Below are positions 22,531 through 28,866 of a stretch of DNA of 28,866 nucleotides, piece by piece; the first letter of the stretch is position 1, and each line of letters begins with the position of its first letter. A model generated the notes under the pieces. The model was not told the DNA's origin. It did no database searches and worked only from the letters and a program-made list of their open reading frames with translations. Origin of the DNA: DATFAS01 sp035254305 (GTDB taxonomy: Bacteria; Bacillota; Bacilli; Aneurinibacillales; RAOX-1); the NCBI GenBank assembly GCA_035254305.1, contig DATFAS010000213.1, forward strand, positions 1 to 28,866, read 5' to 3'. The position numbers and the translations under genes were made by a program.

Positions 22531-24087
22531 ATGAAACAGTCTTACTGGCCACAGGTTTTTGCTATTCTTATCGGTACGTTTATGGCTGTTTTGGATACCA
22601 GTATCGTTAACGTTGCGATTCCAAAGATGATGAATGTATTTGGTGTAGCGCCAGACGAAATTCAGTGGGTATTAACGGGTTACACCCTAGTAATGGCTTC
22701 TGTGATCCCACTAACAGGATTTCTTGGTACACGATTTGGTTTGAAGAAGGTCTATCTTGCCTCTTTTGTTATGTTTACTGTAGGCTCATTGCTATGTGGG
22801 GTTGCCTGGAGTAATAATACGATGATTGCCGCACGTGTAGTTCAAGCTTTAGGAGGCGGTCTCATCATGCCTGTTGGGCAGGCATTGTTGTGGCATGTGG
22901 TTCCTATGGAAAAGATGGGGGCTGCTATGGGCGTATTTGGTATTTCTGTTATGGTCGCACCGGCTATAGGACCTACGCTAAGTGGAATGATTGTTGAATA
23001 TTTGGATTGGCATTTAATCTTTACGATTAATGTGCCAATTGGTGTAATCGGTATTTTAATCGCAATGACTTTTCTTCAAGAAACTCCAATATCGGAGAAG
23101 AAAATTCCTTTTGATTATCTAGGATTCTTTTACTCCACCTTAATGCTTGTCACCTTTCTCTTAGCTGTAACGAAGGGTGAGGATAAGGGCTGGACCTCCT
23201 TTTATATTGTGGGTCTCTTTAGCGCTTCTTTAATTAGTGGACTAATTTTTCTCTATCATGAGTATACAACAGAGCATCCATTAATGGATTTACGCCTATT
23301 TCGGATACCAACCTATACATATGGAGTATTAGTTGGGTGTTTTGTCATGATTGGCATGTTTGGCGCGGTTTATTTAATCCCTATTTATGCAGAAAATTTA
23401 CTAGGCTATACGGCCATGCAAACGGGTATCTTGATGTTTCCACAGTCATTATGTTCTGGTGTAATTACGTTGTTATCGGGTAGTATTCTGATGAAAAAAT
23501 ATGGTGGAAAGCCCCTAATCATCTTAGGTTTAGTGTTGACTGTAGTGAATACAATCTTTCTTGCACGTATTGATGAGAATACAACCGCTGGGCACATTCA
23601 ACTTCTTATGGCATTACGAGGATTAGGTCTTGGTTTTTGTATGATGCCGTCCATGCAATTGCCTCTACAGGTCATTGCGAAGAAGGATACAGGGAATGCT
23701 TCAGCCCTCATGAATGTAACACGTCAAATGGCCATGTCCGTGGGTGTTGCTATTTTAACATCTATTTATATGACACAAGGTACAACGCATGCTGTTCATC
23801 TAGCGGAAACAGTTAACGGAACGAATCCAATTAATACAGATTTTCTAGCGGGTCAACAACAGTATTATTCGGCCTTAGGCTTTAGTAGTGATACGGCATA
23901 TGGTCTAGGTATCAATACAGTGATTAATTTAGTTAAGAAGTATGCGACGTTACAGGCAATGGATGACACGCTTTTATTCTCTGTTATTTTTATTATTCTC
24001 AGTATTCCTTTAACATTGTTAATGAAAGAGCCGAAAATAGGAAAAACAGAGAAGTCTGAACAAGCTCACACAGTCGCTGAAATGTAG
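22531..24087 (+). CDS. EmrB/QacA-type MFS drug efflux transporter (DHA2 family)
   Basis: A 518-aa, 14-helix proton-driven exporter. Helix 1 carries the acidic LDTSIVNVAIP. Loop 2-3 has motif A (GFLGTRFGLKKVY). Helix 5 has the antiporter motif C (GISVMVAPAIGPTLSG), followed by DWHLIFTINVPIG, all classic for DHA2 transporters. The C-terminal tail is short and polar. The ATG at 22531 is preceded by a fair AGGATG site. A 103-bp gap separates it from the upstream adaptor gene, and no strong terminator is seen there. It probably exports a hydrophobic or toxic compound with the flanking adaptors; the substrate is unknown. Confidence 0.94.
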   Translation: MKQSYWPQVFAILIGTFMAVLDTSIVNVAIPKMMNVFGVAPDEIQWVLTGYTLVMASVIPLTGFLGTRFGLKKVYLASFVMFTVGSLLCGVAWSNNTMIAARVVQALGGGLIMPVGQALLWHVVPMEKMGAAMGVFGISVMVAPAIGPTLSGMIVEYLDWHLIFTINVPIGVIGILIAMTFLQETPISEKKIPFDYLGFFYSTLMLVTFLLAVTKGEDKGWTSFYIVGLFSASLISGLIFLYHEYTTEHPLMDLRLFRIPTYTYGVLVGCFVMIGMFGAVYLIPIYAENLLGYTAMQTGILMFPQSLCSGVITLLSGSILMKKYGGKPLIILGLVLTVVNTIFLARIDENTTAGHIQLLMALRGLGLGFCMMPSMQLPLQVIAKKDTGNASALMNVTRQMAMSVGVAILTSIYMTQGTTHAVHLAETVNGTNPINTDFLAGQQQYYSALGFSSDTAYGLGINTVINLVKKYATLQAMDDTLLFSVIFIILSIPLTLLMKEPKIGKTEKSEQAHTVAEM

Positions 24088-24113
24088 ATGGTCTTAAACA
24101 AGGAGATGAATTT

Positions 24114-25253
24114 ATGAAACGATACATTCCAATACTTGTGGGACTTGCAACAGCAGTATCCCTTACGGGTTGTAGTCAAACAGGACCGGCATTATTGGAT
24201 GCTCAGTCTACAGCATCCAATCAACCGGCAAATGAAGAAAATAACGGGGATCATAGCTTCACGGGGAAAGTTACGGGAATCGATGAGGTGCAGATCGTAT
24301 CCAAGGTTTCTGGACGAGTAGAAAAGGTATTAAAGGATGTAGGAGATTCTGTAAATCCGGGGGATGAGCTGGTTTCTTTAGAGAAGACAGATTTAGATGC
24401 ACAGTTGGCAAGTGCCAAATCAGATCTAGCCCTATCACAAGCAAAGTATAATGACTTAATGAATGGTTCGAGGGCAGAGGATAAGCGGGCCGCAGAGGCT
24501 ACCTATGAAGCTGCACTTGCTAAATACCAGGATGCAAAGAATGGAGCTCGCGCTGAACAAATTACTACCCTTAAAGAGTCCCAAGTAGCAGCAAAAACCG
24601 CCTTCGAGACAGCGTCTAGTAATCTTGATCGTGTGAAGTCCCTGTATGATCAAGGTGCCGCAACGAAACAAGCCTATGAAGATGCTGTGAATGCTCTCAA
24701 CCAAGCGGAAGCAAGGTATACCTCCGCACAAGGTGAGCTAAAAATGGCAGTGGACGGGCCAACTGAAGAAACACTAAAGGCATACCAAGCCTCCGTTGAA
24801 CAGGCAAAGGCTATGCTAGATAAAGCAAATAACGGAGCAACAGCAGAAGAAAAAGATGAAGCAAAAGCAGCTGTTGATAAAGCTCAAGCAATGGTGAGTT
24901 TAAATCAATATTCTCTTGATAACGGAACACTGAAAAGTCCGATTAAAGGGTTCATAGCCGCTAAGAATATTAGTGCAGGTGAGCTTGCTGCCCCAGGATC
25001 TGCAGTGATGACGGTCGTAAACATTGATCAAATATATGTATCCATTGAAGTTCCAGAATCGAATCTTAAAGAACTAAAAATGGATCAAGATGTAGAAGCA
25101 GAAATAACTTCATTAGCCAAAAGCTTCAAAGGAAAGATTACGAATATTAGTCCTAAGGCATTACCTGGGACAAATAAGTTCCTTGTAAAAATACTTATAG
25201 ATAACCCGGATCATGTGATACGTTCTGGAATGACAGGTTTGGTTAAGTTATAG
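24114..25253 (+). CDS. Membrane-fusion lipoprotein with long coiled-coil hairpin
   Basis: A 379-aa adaptor of the RND/HlyD type. A signal peptide ends in the lipobox LTGC with Cys20 as the lipid anchor. A polar linker (about 21-45) follows. The first lipoyl half begins GKVTGIDEVQIVSKVSGRVE. A long Ala/Glu/Lys-rich hairpin (about 100-265) contains repeated turns of the type NGSRAEDK, NGARAEQI and NGATAEEK. The second lipoyl half reads LKSPIKGFIAAKNISAGELA, and the barrel domain ends GMTGLVKL. AAGGAGATGA precedes the ATG. It lies 26 bp after the pump gene, so it is cotranscribed with it. No outer-membrane channel or ABC partner is in the window. Confidence 0.92.
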   Translation: MKRYIPILVGLATAVSLTGCSQTGPALLDAQSTASNQPANEENNGDHSFTGKVTGIDEVQIVSKVSGRVEKVLKDVGDSVNPGDELVSLEKTDLDAQLASAKSDLALSQAKYNDLMNGSRAEDKRAAEATYEAALAKYQDAKNGARAEQITTLKESQVAAKTAFETASSNLDRVKSLYDQGAATKQAYEDAVNALNQAEARYTSAQGELKMAVDGPTEETLKAYQASVEQAKAMLDKANNGATAEEKDEAKAAVDKAQAMVSLNQYSLDNGTLKSPIKGFIAAKNISAGELAAPGSAVMTVVNIDQIYVSIEVPESNLKELKMDQDVEAEITSLAKSFKGKITNISPKALPGTNKFLVKILIDNPDHVIRSGMTGLVKL

Positions 25254-25690
25254 GTGATTGCTTCTTTCCAGATTTCAATGGAATGCCGGGGATCCTTTAG
25301 AACCTCTTCTAATGTACGGGTATTCTTCTCACACCAATGGACATATTGGGTGAAATCTTTTACCGTCAAGCCGCTTTGGTGGGCTAGGGAGTAGATTAAT
25401 TCATCCCAACGTTTACGGTCCACGAGAGGCGCAACTTCCTTTCGTTTAATCCAGCGAAAGGGATTATAAGAAGATTTTAACCCGTTTAAGGTTCGATCGA
25501 TGGGGTAGACGTTTCCCCATACATCACCGCCATGTCCCCATATCAACGGAATAAAATGATCGACAGTAATACTGGTTGATTGTTTCTTAGAAATTGTGCA
25601 GGGTTGAGTAAGTAGGCCTTTCCATTCAGTTTCATTGATATTCTTAGGTAGAGCTTGACGGAGTTTCTTTCGGATATCTCGTTGTTTCAT
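25211..25690 (-). CDS. HNH-endonuclease-like protein
   Basis: A 159-aa basic protein with an HNH core: VDHFIPLIWGHGGDVWGNVY with D44 and H45, then N60 and LNGLKS (68-73), the usual D-H, N and N/H positions of beta-beta-alpha-metal nucleases. No zinc CxxC pairs are present. The C-terminal half (about 75-159) is helical and of unknown role. The ATG at 25690 has AAAGGATGA upstream. The last 43 bases overlap the end of the membrane-fusion lipoprotein gene on the other strand. It could be a solitary nuclease, a mobile-element remnant or part of a defence function; nothing nearby decides. Catalysis is not proven because the third residue is not a clear histidine. Confidence 0.75.
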   Translation of the reverse strand: MKQRDIRKKLRQALPKNINETEWKGLLTQPCTISKKQSTSITVDHFIPLIWGHGGDVWGNVYPIDRTLNGLKSSYNPFRWIKRKEVAPLVDRKRWDELIYSLAHQSGLTVKDFTQYVHWCEKNTRTLEEVLKDPRHSIEIWKEAITYNLTKPVIPERIT

Positions 25691-25763
25691 TTAAAATCAT
25701 CCTTTTGAATTATGCAATCATTTTAATAGTGTACCATTTCAAATCATTGAATCAATACAAACG

Positions 25764-25792
25764 CCCTAGAGTTTCTATTCTAGGGTTTTTTT
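25764..25792 (+). terminator. Plus-strand terminator beyond the HNH gene
   Basis: A 7-bp stem CCCTAGA/TCTAGGG (25764-25770 with 25779-25785, 8-nt loop) is followed by seven T residues (25786-25792). It is the first clear plus-strand terminator after the efflux operon, which ends more than 500 bp upstream. Confidence 0.85.
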
Positions 25793-25883
25793 GACGGAAA
25801 GAATAAGCTCTTCACTACTTCCTAGCTCCTCATAAGGGCAAATAGGTGTATGAAATGTCACATTGCTATTCTTAATTATTTCG

Positions 25884-25889
25884 TATAAT
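25884..25889 (+). promoter_or_regulatory. -10 element of the KinB-like kinase gene
   Basis: A perfect TATAAT lies 37 bp before the chosen start codon. No strong -35 is present at normal spacing (best TTGCTA at 15 nt), so other control is possible. Confidence 0.4.
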
Positions 25890-25926
25890 CAATTGTGACT
25901 ATTTTTTGAACGAAGGTGGGAACTTA

Positions 25927-27180
25927 ATGAGCTATGATTTAGAGAGATTACTTGTTAACACCTTATTTATTTTACTTCCGATTTTTCTTTATCAAGTATT
26001 CTGGCTAGACAAAAATAGCATTAAAACAGAATGGAATCGTCCTTTTTTAATCCTTCTCCTTTCTTTATCCATCATCCTATGTATGACCTTTCCAATCCCA
26101 TTTTTCCCAGGATTTCTATTTGATCTGCGGCAAATTCCTTTTATTATAGGGGCTTTATATGGGGGATACAAGGTAGGTATTTGGTTATTTCTATCAATTA
26201 TTGTTTATCGTCTTTTTCTTGGTGAATCGGGTCTTTATGTTAATTTTATTGTCATTTCATTAATTTTTATATGTATACCACTCATTCATAGGTCTTTTAA
26301 GAATTTAAAGTTTAACCAAAAAATTCTACTTGTGATCTTATTATCGGAAATTTCGGCTTTTTTGACCATTTTTCTTTCACACATCTTCTCAGGCACAGTC
26401 CTTCAATATGAGCAAATTTCATTTAACTATTTTGTCATTCAAGGCGTGTCAATGGCCCTAGTTACTTATCTAATGGAAACCATGTTGAAGGGGTATTGGA
26501 TTCGAAAGGAACTCTTACGAGCAGAAAAAATGAATGTAGTGAGTCAAATTGCAGCTAGCATTTCACATGAGGTCAAAAACCCGATTACCATAACTCAAGG
26601 ATTCGTGGAGTTGTTGGAGGATGAAGAAGATCATGAAAATAGAAAAGAGTTCGTAGGGTTTGCTTTAGAGGAATTAAACCGGGCTAAAACCATTATTGAT
26701 GAATTCCTTACATTAGCAAAGCCAGACCTTGATAGTGTAGAAATGATAAATATTTCACACGAAATAGGGTATGCAGCAAATCTTATGAAGCCATATGCGA
26801 AAACCTATTCAGTAAAGATTAGTATGAAAGAATTAGATGAAGATTGTTTTATTGTTGGTGACCGTCAGAAAATTCGCCAGTGTTTTGTCAATATTATCAA
26901 AAATTGTATTGAAGCCATGGAGAATGGAGGCGAGCTTAATTTACAAGCAATCAATAAAAATAATAAAATTTTGATTGATATTGTAGATACGGGTATAGGG
27001 ATGACCTCTACGGAGATCAGCCAGCTAGGAAATCCTTATTATTCTACTAAGGAAAAGGGAACGGGACTAGGAATGATGATTGTATTTAATGCAATTAAGA
27101 AAATGAACGGGGAAATTAAAATTGAGAGTGAGAAGGGCAAAGGAACACGGTTTATGATAAGTTTCCCTTATGCAGCTTAA
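25927..27180 (+). CDS. Sensor histidine kinase of the KinB type (5TMR-LYT)
   Basis: A 417-aa membrane kinase. The N-terminal half has about six hydrophobic spans with the 5TMR-LYT signature DLRQIPFIIGALYGGYKVG and YRLFLGESGLY. The kinase half has the H box SISHEVKNPITITQGF with phospho-acceptor His214, the N box VNIIKNCIEAM, DTGIGM and GTGLGM. This architecture and length match B. subtilis KinB, which feeds the Spo0A phosphorelay. I chose the ATG at 25927 because GAAGGTGGG lies directly upstream. A TTG 7 codons earlier precedes that site. No response regulator gene is adjacent, consistent with an orphan phosphorelay kinase. The signal is unknown. Confidence 0.88.
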   Translation: MSYDLERLLVNTLFILLPIFLYQVFWLDKNSIKTEWNRPFLILLLSLSIILCMTFPIPFFPGFLFDLRQIPFIIGALYGGYKVGIWLFLSIIVYRLFLGESGLYVNFIVISLIFICIPLIHRSFKNLKFNQKILLVILLSEISAFLTIFLSHIFSGTVLQYEQISFNYFVIQGVSMALVTYLMETMLKGYWIRKELLRAEKMNVVSQIAASISHEVKNPITITQGFVELLEDEEDHENRKEFVGFALEELNRAKTIIDEFLTLAKPDLDSVEMINISHEIGYAANLMKPYAKTYSVKISMKELDEDCFIVGDRQKIRQCFVNIIKNCIEAMENGGELNLQAINKNNKILIDIVDTGIGMTSTEISQLGNPYYSTKEKGTGLGMMIVFNAIKKMNGEIKIESEKGKGTRFMISFPYAA

Positions 27181-27238
27181 ATTTCTAAAAATAATTTGAA
27201 TTAAACAATGGATATGACTTTTATCACTTAATATTATT

Positions 27239-27266
27239 ACATATATTGGTATTATTGCGTATATGT
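27239..27266 (+). repeat. 7-bp inverted repeat upstream of the second kinase gene
   Basis: ACATATA (27239-27245) and TATATGT (27260-27266) are perfect complements separated by 14 nt, ending about 20 bp before the start of the PAS kinase gene. It could be an operator or a weak leader hairpin. AT-rich sequence makes chance occurrence possible. Confidence 0.35.
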
Positions 27267-27287
27267 GTATTGAAATGGGTGATTAAG

Positions 27288-28703
27288 ATGTTAAATATGG
27301 TTGATGCAGAACGGTTTAATGAATTTATTACCTTGTTTTTACGCAATAGCCCTGACGCTATTTGCCTAGTAAATCAAGTAGGGGAAGTGCTATATGTTAA
27401 TCCTTCCTATGAAAAGCTTTATGGTTGGACTAAAGATGACCTAATAGAGCAAAAGCACTCGGATATCCCTACTGAATTGATAGAAACGGAAACAGAAGTG
27501 TTTCGTGAGTGGTCAAAGAATGGAACAGAAATAACGGGTTTTGAAACCTATAGATTAAGAAAATATGGAGATATCATTAGTGTTACGATTTCTATTACAC
27601 CGATAAAAGATAAAGCCGATCAAATCATTGCTTATGTATGTACATCAAGAGACATAACAAGACGAAAAATGTCAGAAATGAACTATCATCAGCTGTTTAA
27701 TAAATCAGATGATGCTATATTTTTATATGAGATCGATAGGGAAGGAACGGCTACAAATTTCATAGATGTTAACTATACAGCCTGTCAGAAATTAGGTTAT
27801 ACCAAGGATGAACTTCTGAGTATGAATTTAGAAGGTATAGTAGACCAAGACTACCTAGGAATCGGGAATAAGACATTCGAGTTAACGCTACAAGAGACTG
27901 CACGCTTTGAGTGGGCTATGATTATGAAAAGCCAAACGAAAATTCCCGTAGAAATCAGTATAAAGACATTTACTCTTAATAAAAGAAAGATCGTGCTTAC
28001 CGTTGTACGGGACCTAACAGAACGCAAAAGAACAGACGAATTCTTACAGCAATCCGAGAGTCTTACCGTATTGGGGGAGCTATCCGCAGGAATTGCCCAT
28101 GAAATAAGAAATCCTCTAACGAGTATTAGAGGGTTTGTACAACTAATGTATGCCGGGTCCTCCCTTTATAAAAGCTTCCATGATTTAATCATTTCTGAGG
28201 TTGATCGGATTAATGGTATAGTTGGAGAACTGCTGTTAATGGCCAAACCGAAGGTACTAGAATTTGAAAGTAAAAATATTGTGAGTTTAGTGAATCAGGT
28301 TGTTGATCTACTGAATGCACAAGCACATTTATCGGAAAATGAGATTCGAATCAAAACAGATTCGGATTGCCTTTATATCGAATGTATTGAAAATAAACTG
28401 AAGCAAGTATTTATTAATATTCTCAAAAATGCCATTGAAGCTAGCCCAAAAGGTGAGGAGATTGTGGTTCAAGTAAAAAAAGAAGGATTCAATGTTATCG
28501 TTCAAGTGATGGATCGAGGTTGTGGAATGTCCACAGGGCTCCTAACCACGATTGGTAAGCCTTTCTTTACAACAAAATCCCAGGGGACAGGTCTTGGAAT
28601 TACAATTAGCCAAAAGATTATTGCTGATCATGCTGGAACGATTGAGTATATTAGCGAAGAAAAGAAAGGAACAACGGTCGTTATGACCTTCCCGTTAGGA
28701 TAG
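27288..28703 (+). CDS. Soluble PAS-PAS sensor histidine kinase (KinA/KinE type)
   Basis: A 471-aa cytoplasmic kinase with no membrane span. PAS 1 (about 20-126) has NSPDAICLVNQVGEVLYVNP and ends SRDITRRK. PAS 2 (about 133-244) has KSDDAIFLYEIDREG and ends VRDLTERK. The kinase core has SAGIAHEIRNPLTSIRGFVQ with His271, then NILKNAIEAS, GKPFF and GTGLG. The H-box region closely resembles that of Bacillus sporulation kinases. The ATG at 27288 follows GGGTGAT. A TTG 14 codons earlier has no ribosome binding site. It lies 107 bp after the KinB-like gene and lacks a neighbouring response regulator. Phosphorelay input is likely but inferred. Confidence 0.88.
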   Translation: MLNMVDAERFNEFITLFLRNSPDAICLVNQVGEVLYVNPSYEKLYGWTKDDLIEQKHSDIPTELIETETEVFREWSKNGTEITGFETYRLRKYGDIISVTISITPIKDKADQIIAYVCTSRDITRRKMSEMNYHQLFNKSDDAIFLYEIDREGTATNFIDVNYTACQKLGYTKDELLSMNLEGIVDQDYLGIGNKTFELTLQETARFEWAMIMKSQTKIPVEISIKTFTLNKRKIVLTVVRDLTERKRTDEFLQQSESLTVLGELSAGIAHEIRNPLTSIRGFVQLMYAGSSLYKSFHDLIISEVDRINGIVGELLLMAKPKVLEFESKNIVSLVNQVVDLLNAQAHLSENEIRIKTDSDCLYIECIENKLKQVFINILKNAIEASPKGEEIVVQVKKEGFNVIVQVMDRGCGMSTGLLTTIGKPFFTTKSQGTGLGITISQKIIADHAGTIEYISEEKKGTTVVMTFPLG

Positions 28704-28704
28704 G

Positions 28705-28737
28705 ATAGCAGTTTTTATAGTAACTGCTATTCTTTCG
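28705..28737 (+). terminator. Terminator of the PAS kinase gene
   Basis: A perfect 9-bp stem ATAGCAGTT/AACTGCTAT (28705-28713 with 28722-28730) with an 8-nt loop is followed by TCTTTC. It starts 2 bp after the stop codon. Confidence 0.75.
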
Positions 28738-28800
28738 GTAACGGCTGTTAAAATAAGCCCTGTGTACGTTATACTTTTGTTGCATAATCGCCACATTAAA

Positions 28801-28815
28801 TGAAAATAATTCTCA
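28801..28815 (+). promoter_or_regulatory. Fur-like box
   Basis: TGAAAAT-A-ATTCTCA matches the Bacillus Fur 7-1-7 motif TGATAAT-N-ATTATCA with one symmetric mismatch in each arm. It lies 11 bp before a promoter that reads out of the window. PerR and Zur boxes are related and cannot be excluded. Confidence 0.6.
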
Positions 28816-28826
28816 AAATGTATAAC

Positions 28827-28855
28827 TTGCATTATGAGGCATTTTTCGATATTAT
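28827..28855 (+). promoter_or_regulatory. Promoter reading out of the right edge
   Basis: TTGCAT (28827-28832) and TATTAT (28850-28855) have exactly 17 nt between them. The expected transcript starts just at the end of the window, and its gene lies outside. Confidence 0.55.
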
Positions 28856-28866
28856 CCAGAGGTACT

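Noticed and set aside
24456..24731. 91-aa minus-strand open frame inside the hairpin region of the lipoprotein adaptor
   Set aside because: Antisense to repetitive Ala/Glu codons, which often leave the opposite strand open; no start signals.
24470..24870. Repeated NG-x-xAE-type motifs in the lipoprotein adaptor considered as a DNA repeat array
   Set aside because: They are protein-level turns of the coiled-coil hairpin with different codons, not a tandem DNA repeat or CRISPR.

Overview
The window is from a low-GC Gram-positive bacterium, most likely a nitrate-respiring, spore-forming member of the Bacillales or a close relative. The evidence is strong AGGAGG-type ribosome binding sites, many TTG starts, short inter-operon gaps closed by hairpin terminators, lipobox lipoproteins, a FapR-type operator at fabH, a CIRCE element at htpG, and two sporulation-type sensor kinases. 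No rRNA, tRNA, CRISPR array, insertion sequence or phage gene was found. Species assignment is not possible from the sequence alone.

Layout. (1) 17-1465: a tryptophanase/tyrosine phenol-lyase family PLP enzyme, converging on (2) 1517-3733: the fatty-acid pair fabH-fabF on the minus strand, sharing a bidirectional terminator and preceded by a FapR-like operator. (3) 4040-5917: htpG, with a promoter followed directly by a CIRCE element. (4) 6129-7066: two small metabolic genes, a hotdog thioesterase and a flavin split-barrel protein. (5) 7253-9595: a polar amino-acid ABC importer (lipoprotein, permease, ATPase). (6) 9800-10426: an FAH-family hydrolase. (7) 10644-18554: a complete respiratory nitrate reductase operon narGHJI plus a NarK-type transporter carrying a C-terminal PAS domain, behind a perfect FNR/CRP-type palindrome placed as in a class II activated promoter. 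(8) 18595-21035: a small helical protein, a divergent stand-alone ClpX and two unknown small proteins, with an 85-nt nested palindrome between convergent genes. (9) 21199-25253: an efflux operon with a MarR regulator, a membrane-fusion protein lacking the coiled-coil hairpin, an EmrB/QacA transporter, and a second membrane-fusion protein that is a lipoprotein with a long hairpin. (10) 25211-25690: an HNH-nuclease-like gene overlapping the end of that operon tail to tail. (11) 25927-28703: two orphan histidine kinases of KinB and KinA/E architecture, followed by a Fur-like box and a promoter pointing out of the window.

How they work together. The nar block is a self-contained anaerobic respiration module: NarK brings in nitrate or exports nitrite, NarGHI reduces nitrate with quinol, NarJ assembles NarG, and the FNR-type site turns it on without oxygen. 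Most of the rest is core or stress physiology. The least ordinary items are the PAS-tailed NarK, the efflux operon with two unlike adaptors, the antisense arrangement of the HNH gene, the lyase with a lost PLP-contacting arginine, and the CIRCE-controlled htpG. No wholly new multi-gene system could be demonstrated from the sequence.
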